From assembly GCA_004963905.1 (NCBI GenBank), contig SUGL01000025.1, forward strand, positions 49,964 through 113,963: a DNA stretch of 64,000 nucleotides. The letters are read 5' to 3'. Under the pieces are notes generated by a model. That model was not told the DNA's origin. It ran no database searches and worked only from the letters and a program-made list of their open reading frames with translations. This DNA comes from Mesorhizobium sp. (GTDB lineage: Bacteria > Pseudomonadota > Alphaproteobacteria > Rhizobiales > Rhizobiaceae). Positions 45,418-57,016 of this stretch are shown here, one piece after another. Each line of letters begins with the position of its first letter. The stretch's first letter is position 1. Position numbers and translations under genes: made by a program.

Positions 45418-47061
45418 TCATCTTGGAGGACGAGAAAAGATTGTCGAGGTACGGGTACGAATTGCCTCGGTCGTTCGTTCAATCGAAAGCACTGTCTGCG
45501 GAGGCACCTCTCCTTCATGCAGTGACAGGAGATGCTGGCCGACCTCCTTATCTGCTGCGGTGAGTCGATGATTTAGGCGGAGAAAGTCCATCCAGGTGGG
45601 GGTGCGGAATGTCTCCGTCCAAAGTGACGGTGTTTGCAGATTTCGCTGGAGCGTCCAGTTTCGTGCACCGGCACGGCTCTGGACGTGTCGCCGCGTGCGC
45701 ATGTAGCCCAGAAAGGCCTCGATATTTTCCTCCGATATCAAATACTCGACCTTGGCCACGATAGGGCCACTTCTGGGTTTCAGATCGAGAGCCACGTCCG
45801 GCGGATGAAAAACTGAACTTTCTTGATCCGTTTCTTCCCAGGGACGGACCGGCAACACGATCCCCGCTGCTGCAACCAGCAACAGAGCGCCCGCGGCGCC
45901 CTCCAATGCTGAGGTCAAGGAATAGTTTTGCGCGACAGAACCCCAGATCCAGCTGCCAGCAGCCATACCGCCTGCGCTCAAGGCGTAGTAAATGGAGAGC
46001 GTGCGGCCTACAACCCACCTTGGGCTTGCCAACTGCACCGACACGTCAATGCCCGTCCAGGTGACAAGCCAACCCGCTCCGCCGAGCGCCAGCGAAATGG
46101 CCGCCACAGGAACCGACGATGTCAGGGCAAGGGAGAGGCAACAGACTGCACAAGCCACAGAGGCGAAGGCCACCAGCCTGTTTTGAGACGTGACCTTCCT
46201 CAAGAAGCCGTTGCCCATGCCCGCGATGAAAGCACCCATGCCGAAGCCGGCCAATAAGATACCGTAGACAATTGGCCCACTCTTCAACTGATCCCGGACG
46301 ACGAGAGGGAGCAACGCCAGAATGGAGATGCTTGCCAATCCGAAAAGAGCTGCTCGGGCGGTCGCTGCCCTGATCTCCAAAGACATCGCCGTAAAGCGCA
46401 CTCCGTCATGAATTGCCGTCGTCATTCTCTCACGAGGGAGAGGCGAAGAGCGGACCTCCCATTTGGTGCGCCATATCGCGCTTATAGGCGCCAGATCACT
46501 CACCGCAGCCAAGGCGAAAGCGGCCAGCGGCCCAAAGACGGCCAGGATCACGCCCCCTAAGGCCGGACCAACGCTGCGCACAATGTTGTATCCGACGGAC
46601 ATAAGCGTCACTGCGGCCGGAATGTCGCGTTTGTGAAGGATATCGCCGACCGAAGCGTGCCAGGCCGGATCATTCAAGGCAAAGCCGCAGCCGGCCAGGA
46701 AACCTAACCCGAGAATCAGCCAAGGACTGACAAATCCCAGACCCACAGAAATCATCAGCGTCATCGACGCCGATGCTATCAGGCAGTGTCCCGCAAACAT
46801 CACCCACCGGCGGCTGAAGTTGTCGGCAATGGCTCCGGCGAAAACTGAGAGGAAGAACACCGGCAGTGTGGATGCGGCCTGGACGAGAGCCACCATAAGG
46901 TCGGACGCTGAAATCGTTGCCATAAGCCAACTGATGGCGACCGTTTGCACTAGCCAACCGAGGCTGGAAATCTGGGTGGCCGTCCAAATTGAGCGAAACA
47001 CCTTGTTTCGAAATGGGGCGAGCGTCTTTGAAACGGGCGGTTGAGGATTTTCGCTCTGCAT
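45418..47061 (-). CDS. MFS transporter, DUF894/enterobactin-exporter-like
   Basis: 547 aa. Residues 1 to about 410 form twelve helices of the MFS_3 group (FRNKVFRSIWTATQISSLGW, LVQAASTLPVFFLSVFAGAI, ADNFSRRWVMFAGH). A soluble C-terminal ~130 residues (VEYLISEENIEAFLGYMRTR, RTPTWMDFLRLNHRLTAADK) resembles the monooxygenase-like tail common in this group. A small-molecule efflux role is likely; substrate unknown. It stands alone on the minus strand, 174 bases from bioZ. Confidence 0.87.
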   Translation of the reverse strand: MQSENPQPPVSKTLAPFRNKVFRSIWTATQISSLGWLVQTVAISWLMATISASDLMVALVQAASTLPVFFLSVFAGAIADNFSRRWVMFAGHCLIASASMTLMISVGLGFVSPWLILGLGFLAGCGFALNDPAWHASVGDILHKRDIPAAVTLMSVGYNIVRSVGPALGGVILAVFGPLAAFALAAVSDLAPISAIWRTKWEVRSSPLPRERMTTAIHDGVRFTAMSLEIRAATARAALFGLASISILALLPLVVRDQLKSGPIVYGILLAGFGMGAFIAGMGNGFLRKVTSQNRLVAFASVACAVCCLSLALTSSVPVAAISLALGGAGWLVTWTGIDVSVQLASPRWVVGRTLSIYYALSAGGMAAGSWIWGSVAQNYSLTSALEGAAGALLLVAAAGIVLPVRPWEETDQESSVFHPPDVALDLKPRSGPIVAKVEYLISEENIEAFLGYMRTRRHVQSRAGARNWTLQRNLQTPSLWTETFRTPTWMDFLRLNHRLTAADKEVGQHLLSLHEGEVPPQTVLSIERTTEAIRTRTSTIFSRPPR

Positions 47062-47234
47062 GAGGTTTTGCTGGCCTTCGATGAGCGCTGCGATTTGAGC
47101 AAGTGGGTCGATACTTAGACATCGCGGAGCACCGCACGGAACCCAGCTCTATGGAGCTTGCCGGCGACTATTTGCGTATTGAGCCATTCTCATAGTCTCA
47201 TTCATGAGCAGTCCTATGCGCAAGCGTTGCTTTG

Positions 47235-48218
47235 CTAAATTCCCACGACAAGCGCGCCGCCGCTGAGACCCGCACCCGCTGCCGCCAAGAGGACTTTCTC
47301 GCCAGGCCGAAACGGCTGCGCCCGATGGGCGAGCGACAACGAGAGCGGGATCGTCGCGGCGGAAGAGTTGCCATATTCGGCGATCGTCTTGACCATCGAG
47401 TGATCTGTGATGCCGAGGTTCCTGCCGACCGCGTCGAAAATGCGAGCATTGGCCTGATGCGGCACGAAACGATCGAGGTCTTGCGGCCTCAGTCGGGCAG
47501 CAGTGAGCGCATCTCTCGAGCAGGCGGTCATCATCTCCACGGCCTTGGCGAACACTTCGCGGCCATCGGTGATCGTCATCCGGGTCTGCTCGAGGTCGAG
47601 GCCGCCATGGAACGGATTGTTGCTTCCACCGGCAGGAATCTGGATCAGCCCGTAACGCGAGCCGTCCGAATCCACCGAAGCGCCGAGAATGCCTCGATCC
47701 GGGTCATCGCACGGACCGATCACCACCGCGCCGGCGGCATCGGCAAACAGCACGGCGCTGGCGCGCTCGGCCGGATTGATGCGGCGGCTGAGGATGTTGG
47801 CGGCAATGACAAGGCTCGCTTTGCCATGCAGGCGAGTGAACCCGTCGGCGAACATCAGCGCATAGATGAAGCCGGCGCAAGCGCCGGTCAGGTCGATCGC
47901 GCCGGCGCGACCTAGTCCCAGCCGATGTGCGACCAGGGGCGCGCTTGGCGGCAGAAGATGATCGGGTGTGGAGGTAGCGAGCAACAGCAGGCCGATGTCG
48001 CCGCGGTCGATACCGGCATTGGTCAGCGCCATGTCGCCGGCGTGCGCGGCAAGGGCCGACAGCGTGTCTTCGTCCGCTGCCCAGAAGCGCGACCGTATCC
48101 CGGTGCGCCGCTCGATCCAGCCGGGTTCAAGCCCGAGACGATCTTCGATTTCCGGATTCTCCACCTTGCGCGCGGGCGCATGATGGCCAAGCCCGAGAAT
48201 GCGCGATGATCGGCTCAT
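47235..48218 (-). CDS. bioZ: BioZ, beta-ketoacyl-ACP synthase III-like enzyme of biotin synthesis
   Basis: 327 aa, FabH fold with the triad Cys ([14 protein letters not shown]), His (VPHQANARI) and Asn ([12 protein letters not shown]). Located at the end of bioBFDAZ, the order known from Mesorhizobium, where BioZ makes the pimeloyl-ACP precursor by condensing glutaryl-CoA with malonyl-ACP. Overlaps bioA by four bases. FabH-like identity is certain; the BioZ role rests on the operon context. Confidence 0.93.
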   Translation of the reverse strand: MSRSSRILGLGHHAPARKVENPEIEDRLGLEPGWIERRTGIRSRFWAADEDTLSALAAHAGDMALTNAGIDRGDIGLLLLATSTPDHLLPPSAPLVAHRLGLGRAGAIDLTGACAGFIYALMFADGFTRLHGKASLVIAANILSRRINPAERASAVLFADAAGAVVIGPCDDPDRGILGASVDSDGSRYGLIQIPAGGSNNPFHGGLDLEQTRMTITDGREVFAKAVEMMTACSRDALTAARLRPQDLDRFVPHQANARIFDAVGRNLGITDHSMVKTIAEYGNSSAATIPLSLSLAHRAQPFRPGEKVLLAAAGAGLSGGALVVGI

Positions 48219-49480
48219 GGCTTTGAGCCGAAGCGTTCGCCGGCCTCCTCGATGGCGTCATAGAGCCCATCCAACTCGTTGCCGGTAATGCAATAGGGCG
48301 GCAGAAGGTACAGGACATTGCCGAGCGGGCGCACGAGCAGGCCGCGCTCAAGAAAAAAAGCGCGCAGTTTTGGCCCGATCTCGGCCAGATAACCGGCTGA
48401 GCCGGTGCGTAGGTCGAGTGCCGCGATGGTGCCGGTTGTCCGGCAATCGGTGAAGCGAGGGTTGTCGCGAAAGCGTCGAAGCCCGGCGGCCTGTCGCTCG
48501 CTCAAGGCCGCGATCCGATCGGCCACCGGCTCGTCGTGCCAGATCTCGACATTGGCAAGTGCCGCCGCGCATGCAATCGGATTGGCGGTGTAGGAGCTCG
48601 AATGGAAAAACGTCTTCTTGCGATCCTCGGAATAGTGAGCCTGGAAGATGGCATCGGTGGCGATCGTGGCGGCCAGCGGGATGGTACCACCGGTCAGACC
48701 TTTCGAGGTGCACAGGATGTCCGGCGAGACGGACGCCTGTTCGCAGGCGAACATGGTTCCGGTGCGCCCCCAGCCGGTCATCACTTCATCGGCGATCAGC
48801 AGCGTGCCGGCGGCCTCAGTGATCCTCTTCAATTCGGTCAGAACCCAGGCCGGATACATGAGCATGCCGCCGGCGCCGAGCACGAGCGGCTCGACGATCA
48901 GCGCGGCGGCGCGCCGGTCGCGGGAGAGTGCCTCGAACCGATCCAGCGTTTCCTGCTCGCGCCCGGCGGCCGGGAAGGGGATGGTGTCGACCTCGAACAG
49001 CAAGGGCTCGTAGGCGGCGTTGAACACGCCACGGGCGCCGACGCTCATCGCCCCGATCGTGTCACCATGATAGCTGTGCTCCATGACGACGATGCGCGAA
49101 CGCGGCGCGCCGATGTTGCGGAAATAGCCGAGCGCCATCTTCAGCGCGACTTCGATTGAGGTCGAGCCACTGTCGGAATAGAACACCCGGTCAAGGCCGG
49201 CGGGTGCGAGGCCGACAAGCGCCTCGGCCAGGCGCTCGGCCGGCTCGTGGGTAAAGCCCGCGAAGATGATCTGGTCGAGGTTCGACGCGGTCGTCTCGAT
49301 GGCCTTCATGATGCGGGGGTGGCGGTGGCCATGAGTGACGACCCACCAGGAAGAAATCGCATCCAGGATGCGGGAGCCGTCGGCCTTGTGGAGATAGGCG
49401 CCTTCAGTCAGCACGATTTCAGGGATCGAGGGCTCTAGCGCGTGCTGCGTGAACGGATGCCAGACTCGAGACTGCGCCAT
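48215..49480 (-). CDS. bioA: Adenosylmethionine-8-amino-7-oxononanoate aminotransferase
   Basis: 421 aa class III aminotransferase. Marks: [37 protein letters not shown], the PLP-binding Asp segment [15 protein letters not shown], and the Schiff-base Lys in [14 protein letters not shown]. Transfers an amino group from S-adenosylmethionine to form 7,8-diaminopelargonate. Its start overlaps the bioD stop by one base and its end overlaps bioZ by four. Confidence 0.97.
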   Translation of the reverse strand: MAQSRVWHPFTQHALEPSIPEIVLTEGAYLHKADGSRILDAISSWWVVTHGHRHPRIMKAIETTASNLDQIIFAGFTHEPAERLAEALVGLAPAGLDRVFYSDSGSTSIEVALKMALGYFRNIGAPRSRIVVMEHSYHGDTIGAMSVGARGVFNAAYEPLLFEVDTIPFPAAGREQETLDRFEALSRDRRAAALIVEPLVLGAGGMLMYPAWVLTELKRITEAAGTLLIADEVMTGWGRTGTMFACEQASVSPDILCTSKGLTGGTIPLAATIATDAIFQAHYSEDRKKTFFHSSSYTANPIACAAALANVEIWHDEPVADRIAALSERQAAGLRRFRDNPRFTDCRTTGTIAALDLRTGSAGYLAEIGPKLRAFFLERGLLVRPLGNVLYLLPPYCITGNELDGLYDAIEEAGERFGSKP

Positions 49481-50115
49481 CAGTCGCCTCCGGCAATCAT
49501 GGCCAGGTCGAAGCCGGAAATCATTGCATCTCTCAACGTTTCACCCGTCAGCGGACCGAGGTGCGGCAGCCTGCCGAGCTGCGGCACGCCGCCGAATTCC
49601 ACGATTGTCCTTTGCGTATCGGCCACCTCTTCGCCCATGAAGGCAATGCCGATGAGCGGGATGGAGCGGGCTCTCAGGGCCTCGATCGACAACAGCGTAT
49701 GATTGATGGTGCCGAGCGCGGTGCGGGCGCACAGTATGACCGGCAGCCGCCATTGTTCGAATATGTCAATGAACCTTGTCTGTCGATTGAGCGGCACCAT
49801 CAGCCCGCCGGCGCCTTCGATGACGAGCGGTGTCGGCAGGACCGGAAATGAAAGATCGTCGGCCTCGATCGCGACGCCGTCGATTTCGGCTGATCGATGC
49901 GGCGACAGCGGCATCGTCAGTCGATAGACTTCGGGCAGCACGCGTCCGTCGGGCAAGCCGGAAAGCCGGGCGACGACCTCGCTGTCAGTCTCCTCGTCGA
50001 GGCCCGATTGCACCGGCTTCCAGTAGAAGCCGTCGAGCAGCCCGGCAAGTCCGGCCGAAAATACTGTCTTGCCAATTCCGGTGTCTGTTCCGGTGACGAC
50101 GATGCGTTTGGTCAT
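49480..50115 (-). CDS. bioD: Dethiobiotin synthetase
   Basis: 211 aa with the P-loop [27 protein letters not shown] and a typical [14 protein letters not shown] segment. Closes the ureido ring of dethiobiotin from diaminopelargonate, CO2 and ATP. Four-base overlap with bioF, one-base overlap with bioA. Confidence 0.96.
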   Translation of the reverse strand: MTKRIVVTGTDTGIGKTVFSAGLAGLLDGFYWKPVQSGLDEETDSEVVARLSGLPDGRVLPEVYRLTMPLSPHRSAEIDGVAIEADDLSFPVLPTPLVIEGAGGLMVPLNRQTRFIDIFEQWRLPVILCARTALGTINHTLLSIEALRARSIPLIGIAFMGEEVADTQRTIVEFGGVPQLGRLPHLGPLTGETLRDAMISGFDLAMIAGGD

Positions 50116-51251
50116 GCTGTGGCCAACACCTCAACGAGAGCCTCGACCATGGCGGAAATGTCGGTCTCGTCGACGTTGAGCGTCAGCGAAATGCGCAGGC
50201 GCGATGTGCCCTCGGGCACCGTCGGCGGACGTATGCCGCGTATGTCGAAGCCGCGTGCCTGCAGGGCCGCCGCCACCGCCATGGTGCGCCCAACGTCGCC
50301 GATGACAAATGGCTGGATCTGCGAGCCGCTGGGTACGACGCCGCAGCGCTCGGCCAATTGGCGGCCGGCGCAGGCAACGCGTTCCTGCAGCTGAGCGCGG
50401 CGCATGGGCTCGTCGGACAGAATAGTCAGCGCTTCGCGCGCCGCGACCGCCATCAGCGGCGAGGGCGCGGTGGCGTAGATGAACGGCCGGCACCGGTTGA
50501 CGAGATAATCGCACAGTGTCCTCGGCCCGGTGACGAGTGCACCGGATGCGCCGAGCGCCTTGCCGCATGAGTGGAGCGTGACGATGTTGTCGCGGCCTTG
50601 GCACGCGGCGGCCAGTCCCCGGCCGTCCGGTCCCCAGATGCCGGTGGCATGCGCTTCATCGACGACGATGAATGCCTGGTGCCGATCGGCCATCGCGACC
50701 AGGCTCTCCATCGGCGCGCGGTCGCCATCCATGCTGTAAAGGCTTTCGACGGCGATCCACACGCGCCCCGTGCCGCCTTCGGCGCGCCAGCGGGTGATTG
50801 CGTCCTCGACAGCGTCGACGTCGTTGTGCGCGGCCAGCTTGAACTCGGCGCGCCCGGCCTGCGCGCCCTCATGCATGCTGGCATGGGCGAGTTCGTCGAG
50901 GACCAGCAGGTCGCCTTTCTGCGGCAGCGCGGTCAACAGGGCGAAGTTGGCGATGTAGCCGCTGCCAAAGAACAGCGCACGGTCGGCGCCGAAGAATGCC
51001 GCGGCGTCCGCCTCCAGTTGCTCATGTTCCGGTGCGTTGCCGCGCAACAGCCGCGACCCGGTGGCGCCAACCGGCGTGCCCCGCGCAATCGCCGCCGCAA
51101 CCGCTTCGCCAAGTCTTTTGGAGGCGGCAAGTCCGAGATAGTCGTTCGACGAGAAGTCGAGACCGGCGCGCGGTGCGAGCGTCCGCAACCGGTCCTTGCG
51201 CGCCAGTCCGCGCAAGGATGCGTCATAGCGGGCAAGAATTGCCTCGTTCAT
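50112..51251 (-). CDS. bioF: 8-amino-7-oxononanoate synthase
   Basis: 379 aa, alpha-oxoamine synthase fold: [52 protein letters not shown], and the PLP lysine in [13 protein letters not shown]. Condenses pimeloyl-ACP/CoA with alanine. Four-base overlaps with bioB upstream and bioD downstream. Confidence 0.97.
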   Translation of the reverse strand: MNEAILARYDASLRGLARKDRLRTLAPRAGLDFSSNDYLGLAASKRLGEAVAAAIARGTPVGATGSRLLRGNAPEHEQLEADAAAFFGADRALFFGSGYIANFALLTALPQKGDLLVLDELAHASMHEGAQAGRAEFKLAAHNDVDAVEDAITRWRAEGGTGRVWIAVESLYSMDGDRAPMESLVAMADRHQAFIVVDEAHATGIWGPDGRGLAAACQGRDNIVTLHSCGKALGASGALVTGPRTLCDYLVNRCRPFIYATAPSPLMAVAAREALTILSDEPMRRAQLQERVACAGRQLAERCGVVPSGSQIQPFVIGDVGRTMAVAAALQARGFDIRGIRPPTVPEGTSRLRISLTLNVDETDISAMVEALVEVLATA

Positions 51252-52258
51252 TGCGTGGCGAGTTCCATCGGCTCGATGCCGAGACGCTGGAACAGAAGGC
51301 TATCCTTGTCCTCGCCGGGATTGTCCGCCGTCAGCAGCGTGTCGCCGACAAAGATCGAGTTAGCGCCGGCAAAGAAGCACAACGCCTGCGTTTCGTCGCT
51401 CATCGCCGTCCTGCCGGCGGACAGCCTTACACAGGATTTCGGCATCATCACCCGCGCGAGCGCAACGATGCGGACGAAATCGATCGGATCGATGGCGTCG
51501 GCCGCGGCAAGCGGCGTGCCTTCGATGGGAATAAGCATGTTGATCGGCACGCTTTCCGGCGGCTCGGGCAGGTTCGCGAGCGTGACCAGCATGTCGATGC
51601 GATCGGTCTTTTCTTCTCCCATCCCGACGATGCCGCCGCAGCAGACTTTCATCCCAACCGCGCGCACGTGCCCAAGCGTTTCCAGCCGGTCGGCAAAAGT
51701 CCTGGTTGAAATAACCTCGCCATAGTAGCGCTCAGAGGTATCGATGTTGTGGTTATAGTAGTCGAGACCGGCCTGCTTCAGGCGAGCAGCTTGCTCAAGA
51801 TCGAGCATGCCGAGCGTCATGCAGGTCTCCATGCCGAGCGCCTTGACGCCCTCGATCATGGCGACCACAACGTCCATGTCGCGCTCCTTGGGACTTCGCC
51901 ACGCTGCGCCCATGCAATAGCGCGTTGCGCCGCCATCACGCGCCTTGGCCGCTTCGTCGATGACATGCTTGACGTTCATCAGCTTCGACGCCTTCACCCC
52001 GGTTTCGTAATGCGCAGACTGGCTGCAATAGCCGCAATCTTCGGGGCAGCCGCCGGTCTTGATGCTAAGGAGCCGCGACAGCTGCACTCGGTTTCGATCG
52101 AAGTTCTGGCGGTGGATCGTCTGAGCTAGGAACAGCAGATCGTTGAATGGCATGCCGTAGATGGCCTCAGCCTCTTTGCGGTTCCATCGCGGAGGCGTTC
52201 CATCGACCGATTGCATGGTCTGGTTCACGTCGAACTCCGAGTTCATTCCAACCGTCAT
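51248..52258 (-). CDS. bioB: Biotin synthase
   Basis: 336 aa radical-SAM enzyme with the cluster motif [10 protein letters not shown]. Other marks: [20 protein letters not shown] and [16 protein letters not shown]. Inserts sulphur into dethiobiotin. Start: the ATG of MTVGMNSEF at 52258, behind AAAGG; the frame extends 39 codons further but those residues are not family-like. First gene of bioBFDAZ; a 165-base gap separates it from nadC, so it may have its own promoter or be read from the nad operon. Confidence 0.97.
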   Translation of the reverse strand: MTVGMNSEFDVNQTMQSVDGTPPRWNRKEAEAIYGMPFNDLLFLAQTIHRQNFDRNRVQLSRLLSIKTGGCPEDCGYCSQSAHYETGVKASKLMNVKHVIDEAAKARDGGATRYCMGAAWRSPKERDMDVVVAMIEGVKALGMETCMTLGMLDLEQAARLKQAGLDYYNHNIDTSERYYGEVISTRTFADRLETLGHVRAVGMKVCCGGIVGMGEEKTDRIDMLVTLANLPEPPESVPINMLIPIEGTPLAAADAIDPIDFVRIVALARVMMPKSCVRLSAGRTAMSDETQALCFFAGANSIFVGDTLLTADNPGEDKDSLLFQRLGIEPMELATQ

Positions 52259-52423
52259 CGTCAAACCTTTGTTGCTAGTCCGGTACGCCTTCAGGAGTCT
52301 GTCGACCGGCAAGCTCGGTCCGACTTGGCTTTGGAGCGCACTCGCTAAAAGGCGAGCTGCGGCACGTCTTTCCACCGCCTTCCTACGCCTGCCGAGCTGA
52401 TGTTGCTCCTCATGCCGTAATCC

Positions 52424-53305
52424 TCAGTTCAAATGCTTGCAGATGTTCTGGTGGTCCGGCATGTCCAGGCCGATGTCGAGGATCGGGGCGCTGTGCGTCA
52501 GCCATCCCATGGAGATGAGATCGACACCGGTCGCCGCAATCGCCGCCGCCGTTTTCGGCGTCACCCGACCGGAAGCCTCGGTGATCGTACGGCCACCCAC
52601 TATAGAAACCGCGCGGGCAAGATCCTCGACCGACATATTGTCGAGCAGCACCGCGTCAACACCAATCGCGAGCGCTGCATCGAGCTGCTTCAGCGTGTCG
52701 ACCTCAACCTCGACCTTCACCATATGCCCTGCGGCGGCGCGCGCCCGCTCTATTGCTGTGCGGATATCGCCGGCGATCGCGATGTGATTGTCCTTTATGA
52801 GCACGCCGTCATCGAGGCCGAAGCGGTGATTGGCACCGCCGCCGACGCGCACGGCGTATTTTTCCAATACCCGCAGGCCGGGCGTCGTCTTTCGCGTCGA
52901 TACGATCCTCGCCTTGTGACCGCGCACGGCCTCAACCATCGCCGCTGTGGCAGTGGCAATGCCGCTCAGCCGGCATAAGAAATTGAGGGCAGTGCGTTCG
53001 GCCGTGAGCAGGCCTCGCGCGGGTCCGGACAATCTTGCAATGGTTTCCCCGGCCCCGACATCGCTGCCATCAGGGCGCCAGATCTGGATGTTGATCGCCG
53101 GTTCCACGAGCAGGAAGGCGTACGAGACCAGATCGAGCCCGGCAACGACGCCCGCCTGCCTCGATCTGAGCACCAACGTGGCAGTGCAATCATGCGGGAT
53201 AACCGCATCGCTGGTCAGGTCGCCGCATCTGCCCAGGTCTTCGAGGAGCGCACCGCGCACAATCGGTTCGATCAGGGTCGCGGGGAGGGGGGAGAATGAA
53301 ATCAC
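52424..53305 (-). CDS. nadC: Nicotinate-nucleotide pyrophosphorylase (quinolinate phosphoribosyltransferase)
   Basis: 293 aa. Contains the quinolinate-binding STRKTTPGLRVLEKYAVRVG, NHRFGLDDGVLIKDNHIAI and a TIM-barrel end (VDAVLLDNMS). Converts quinolinate and PRPP to nicotinate mononucleotide. GTG start at 53305, one base after the nadB stop. Last of nadABC. Confidence 0.97.
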   Translation of the reverse strand: MISFSPLPATLIEPIVRGALLEDLGRCGDLTSDAVIPHDCTATLVLRSRQAGVVAGLDLVSYAFLLVEPAINIQIWRPDGSDVGAGETIARLSGPARGLLTAERTALNFLCRLSGIATATAAMVEAVRGHKARIVSTRKTTPGLRVLEKYAVRVGGGANHRFGLDDGVLIKDNHIAIAGDIRTAIERARAAAGHMVKVEVEVDTLKQLDAALAIGVDAVLLDNMSVEDLARAVSIVGGRTITEASGRVTPKTAAAIAATGVDLISMGWLTHSAPILDIGLDMPDHQNICKHLN

Positions 53306-53306
53306 A

Positions 53307-54848
53307 TCAGGTGCTCCGTATGGTAGCCCGGCAATCGAGTGCGGCCGCGGCCCGCATTGCGCTGTGCAGTGTCAGCCGTGATGGGCGCGCGTCGGCATCG
53401 TGGAGCGGGAAATCGGACCGACAGTGCGCGCCTCGACTCTCTTCCCGCCCCAGGGCCGCCACGGCGATCATCAGTGAGACCAAAGCCGGACCAGAGGCAG
53501 CGACATTGTCAGCTGCGATCGGCAGCAGGGTCGCCACCGCTTCGCGCATTGCCTCGCCGTCGCGGATGATACCCAGGGCGGCGGAGACAATTGGGCGGAC
53601 CGCGGAAGCGTCTGGTCGTGGAGGGACGAATGTGGAGCATCTGCGCGGTCGCCGGGTATACGACGTGCCGGCAACGCTTTCGGCAACCCAGCTCGCGGTG
53701 ACCGCCGCTTCGGTGAGCGAGTTGCTGGCCAGGCGGTTGGCGCCGTGCAGGCCGGTACAGGCGACCTCACCGCAGGCCCACAATCCCTCGATGGAGCTGC
53801 GGCCGGCGCTGTCTACGGCGACGCCGCCCATGTGATAATGTGCCGCCGGGCGCACCGGGATCGGGTCGGTCGCGGGGTCGACCCCTGCGCTCCGGCACAA
53901 TTCGGCGATGCCTGGAAAACGCTTGCCAAATCTCGGGCCGAGACTTTGCCGTGCATCCAGGAATACGCGGCGTCCAACGGCAAGCTGGTGCCAAATGGCG
54001 CGCGCTACGACGTCGCGAGGCGCAAGTTCACCGCCAGGTGTGTCAGCGAGGAAGCGCTCTCCTCGCTCATCGATGAGCACCGCGCCTTCGCCACGCACGG
54101 CTTCGCTCACCAGCGGCATCGGCCGGCGCGGACCGTCGAGCGCAGTTGGATGGAACTGTATGAATTCCAAGTCGGCGAGTTCCGCCCCCGCCCATGCGGC
54201 GAGCGCCAGCCCGTGACCCCATGAGCCAGCGGGGTTTGTCGTGTCGCAAAACAGCCCGCCGACGCCGCCGGTCGCCAGCACCGCGCGACGCGTGGGCAGA
54301 GCGAGCGCGCCGGCTCGTCCTGCGGCGACCACGGCGATGACCGACCCGTCCTGCACGACCAGCCGGCGGACCTCCACATTTTCGATAGTGGTGATCGAGG
54401 CTGTACGCCGAACCGCGGCGATGAGCACGCGCACCAACTCGCGACCGGTGGCGTCGCCGGCTGCATGCACAATCCGCCGTCGCGAGTGTGCCGCCTCGAG
54501 CCCAAGTCGCAACGCGCGGTCAGGGTGCTGGTCGAAGGCGACGCCGAACCTTTGGATCGTCCTAATCGCTTCGGGTGCAGCTCGGACCACTCGCCGCACC
54601 GTGGCCTCGTCGCAGAGTCCGTCGCCGGCAGCTATCGTGTCGCAAAGGTGAAAATCCGGGCCGTCGTCGCCGCCGAGACTTGCCGCAAGACCGCCCTGGG
54701 CAAGCTCACTGCAGGCTCCGGTTCCAAGCGGCGCGTTGGTCAAAAGCACGACCGGTTCCGGCGCCAGATGAAGCGCCGTCATCAGGCCGGCAATGCCGCC
54801 ACCGATGACGACCGGCGCCCCGGCGATGTCGCGAACCTCCAGGCTCAT
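53307..54848 (-). CDS. nadB: L-aspartate oxidase
   Basis: 513 aa flavoprotein: FAD motif [56 protein letters not shown] and [14 protein letters not shown]. Oxidises aspartate to iminoaspartate for NadA. Overlaps nadA by four bases. Length at the short end for NadB, with a somewhat shortened C-terminal helical domain. Confidence 0.96.
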   Translation of the reverse strand: MSLEVRDIAGAPVVIGGGIAGLMTALHLAPEPVVLLTNAPLGTGACSELAQGGLAASLGGDDGPDFHLCDTIAAGDGLCDEATVRRVVRAAPEAIRTIQRFGVAFDQHPDRALRLGLEAAHSRRRIVHAAGDATGRELVRVLIAAVRRTASITTIENVEVRRLVVQDGSVIAVVAAGRAGALALPTRRAVLATGGVGGLFCDTTNPAGSWGHGLALAAWAGAELADLEFIQFHPTALDGPRRPMPLVSEAVRGEGAVLIDERGERFLADTPGGELAPRDVVARAIWHQLAVGRRVFLDARQSLGPRFGKRFPGIAELCRSAGVDPATDPIPVRPAAHYHMGGVAVDSAGRSSIEGLWACGEVACTGLHGANRLASNSLTEAAVTASWVAESVAGTSYTRRPRRCSTFVPPRPDASAVRPIVSAALGIIRDGEAMREAVATLLPIAADNVAASGPALVSLMIAVAALGREESRGAHCRSDFPLHDADARPSRLTLHSAMRAAAALDCRATIRST

Positions 54849-55801
54849 AGGGAAAGCATGCGCTCGACCGCGCGGCGGGCGGGGCCGGCAATTTCGGGAT
54901 CAATCCGGACCTCATGCCGGTTCTGCTCGAGCGCGGCGCGAATGTTGGCCAGGTTGATGCGCTTCATGTGCGGGCACAGGTTGCATGGGCGAACGAACTC
55001 GACGTCGGGATGCGCGACCGCGACGTTGTCGCTCATCGAACATTCGGTCAGAAGGACGACACGCGTCGGTTTCTCCCGCTCGACATAATCCGACATCGCT
55101 GCGGTCGAGCCGGAGAACTCCGCCTCCGCGACAACGTCTGGTGGGCATTCTGGATGGGCCAGCACGATGACGCCTGGATGGGCATCGCGCAGTTCCCGAA
55201 TGTCTGCTGCGGTGAAGCGCTCATGCACCTCGCAATGGCCTTTCCAGGCGATGATCTCGACGTCTGTATCGGCTGCCACGTTCCTCGCCAGATATTCGTC
55301 CGGCAGCATCAGCACACGCGCCACGCCAAGCGATTCCACCACCGCCTTCGCGTTGCCGGACGTGCAGCAGATGTCGGACTCCGCTTTTACGGCGGCCGAA
55401 GTGTTGACGTAAGTAACAACGGGGACCCCCGGATACCGCAGCCGCATTAGCCGCACGTCGTCTGCCGTGATCGATTCGGCCAGCGAGCAGCCGGCGCTGA
55501 GATCCGGGATGAGCACGGTCTTGTTCGGATTGAGCAGTTTTGCCGTCTCGGCCATGAAATGAACGCCGGCAACCACGATGATGTCGGCGTCGACCGTCAC
55601 CGCCTTGTGGGCCAACGCCAGGCTGTCGCCGACGATGTCTGCCACGCAATGAAAAATTTCGGGCGTCTGGTAATTGTGCGCCAGCACCACCGCATTGCGC
55701 TCACGCTTCAGCGCTAAGATGGCTTCAATATCGCCGGCGAACGCGAGCCATTCAACGGGAGGGATCACCCGCCGGACACGCTCATACAGGGACGCAGCCA
55801 T
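54845..55801 (-). CDS. nadA: Quinolinate synthase
   Basis: 318 aa from the ATG of [15 protein letters not shown] (six more codons upstream are possible). Family marks: [33 protein letters not shown] and [13 protein letters not shown]. The 4Fe-4S cysteines are in GCSLAES, ECPPDV and [10 protein letters not shown]. Condenses iminoaspartate with dihydroxyacetone phosphate. First gene of nadABC, 80 bases downstream of nrtR on the same strand. Confidence 0.97.
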   Translation of the reverse strand: MAASLYERVRRVIPPVEWLAFAGDIEAILALKRERNAVVLAHNYQTPEIFHCVADIVGDSLALAHKAVTVDADIIVVAGVHFMAETAKLLNPNKTVLIPDLSAGCSLAESITADDVRLMRLRYPGVPVVTYVNTSAAVKAESDICCTSGNAKAVVESLGVARVLMLPDEYLARNVAADTDVEIIAWKGHCEVHERFTAADIRELRDAHPGVIVLAHPECPPDVVAEAEFSGSTAAMSDYVEREKPTRVVLLTECSMSDNVAVAHPDVEFVRPCNLCPHMKRINLANIRAALEQNRHEVRIDPEIAGPARRAVERMLSL

Positions 55802-55829
55802 AGGTAACGCCCCAGCCATTGGCGCCTCG

Positions 55830-55886
55830 ATTATATTCGGTTTGACAATAAGGGAATATGTCTACCTTGACTATAAGTATGTCAAG
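55830..55886 (-). promoter_or_regulatory. nadABC promoter region with likely NrtR operator
   Basis: The 57-base region just before nadA is AT-rich and repetitive. On the minus strand it reads TTGACATACTTATAGTCAAG, then GTAGACATATTCCCTTATTG, then TCAAACCGAATATAAT. It holds a -35-like TTGACA, a TATAAT, and TATAGTC/GACATA arms resembling NrtR sites. Exact promoter and operator limits cannot be fixed by eye. Confidence 0.6.
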
Positions 55887-56844
55887 CCCGCGCCAGCGGT
55901 AATTTTGTCCCGGCGATAGCCCTGTCGTCGAGAACGGCATGGCGGAAGCGATAAAGCTTCGCCGGTCGGCCGCCCGTGTCGAGGGAGGTCTCCCCAGTCT
56001 CCTCAACAAGATCCTGCTGCTCGACCAGTCTCCGGAAGTTGGGCTTGTTGATGAGCCTGCCAGCCAGAGCTTCCACGGTTCGCTGCAGTTGCAGCAGCGT
56101 GAAGGAAGGCCGCATAAGCTCGAACACGACCGGCCGGTATTTGATCTTCGAACGCAGCCGCGCAATCCCGGTTGCCAGAATACGACGGTGGTCAGCGACC
56201 ATTGGTTTGCCAGCCGCGGCCGCAATCGCGTCCCTGCCGCCACCGGCCTCTTCAATCAGAGCAGCTTCATAGAGCAACTCGTAGCGTTGGAGCGTGAGTT
56301 CCTCGTTCCAATGGCGGTCGTCGAAGCCGAAGGCTATCGCAGCGCGCTGCCGGCGCTCGCGTTGAGTGGTCGGCTCGCTGGCGCCGCCGGCCCACTCAAT
56401 CAGGCGGGGCCGCAATCTATCGAGCAGCACAGGCGGCGTGCCGAAGCGGTGGTCCTCCCAGGGAAAATATTCGTACCAACTTTGCCAGCCGCACGCGGCC
56501 GAGTTCGTTGCCTGTTCCTTCCTGGTCAATGCGAGATAGCTGATTGAGATGACGCGCTGGTGGCGCTCAGTGCCGATGCGATCGCGATCGGCGAAGGTGT
56601 AGAGTTGCTCGATGTATCCCAGTGCATGGCCGGTCTGCTGCTCCACCCACCCCCTCAAACCCGACTGCAGCGATCGATGCTCAAGCGCAAAAGGTCCAGA
56701 AGGGAGGGTGTCCGCATGACCGACGGTGAGGACACAGGGCTCACTGTCGTTTACGGCGACCACGACGGCAGTCAGGTCCACTTTGGCTTCGTCAGCTTTG
56801 ACGGCGGCTTTGCCTTTCTTGGTTCTTCTTGTCTGAGGATCCAT
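55882..56844 (-). CDS. nrtR: NrtR, Nudix-related repressor of NAD synthesis
   Basis: 320 aa from the ATG of MDPQTRRTKKGKAAVK; a TTG eight codons upstream is possible. N-terminal Nudix-like domain (VDLTAVVVAVNDSEPCVLTV, GWVEQQTGHALGYIEQLYTF) with a degenerate catalytic box, then a C-terminal winged helix (LQLQRTVEALAGRLINKPNF, ETGGRPAKLYRF-like end). NrtR binds ADP-ribose or NAD-related ligands and represses NAD genes. Its position before nadABC, with the operator in between, supports local control. Confidence 0.92.
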   Translation of the reverse strand: MDPQTRRTKKGKAAVKADEAKVDLTAVVVAVNDSEPCVLTVGHADTLPSGPFALEHRSLQSGLRGWVEQQTGHALGYIEQLYTFADRDRIGTERHQRVISISYLALTRKEQATNSAACGWQSWYEYFPWEDHRFGTPPVLLDRLRPRLIEWAGGASEPTTQRERRQRAAIAFGFDDRHWNEELTLQRYELLYEAALIEEAGGGRDAIAAAAGKPMVADHRRILATGIARLRSKIKYRPVVFELMRPSFTLLQLQRTVEALAGRLINKPNFRRLVEQQDLVEETGETSLDTGGRPAKLYRFRHAVLDDRAIAGTKLPLARA

Positions 56845-57016
56845 GTTTGCGAAAGTGGGTTGGCCCAACGGAGCGCCTTAATCGATTGAATGTAACCTTG
56901 GCAGCCAGCACGTCAACACCGTACTACTCAAGCACTGTTTTTAGCTCTTCGCAGTCGCACAAAAATATGCCAAACGCGACACCCGCTGTTGGTAACGTAA
57001 GGGAAGGGGGCGTCGG

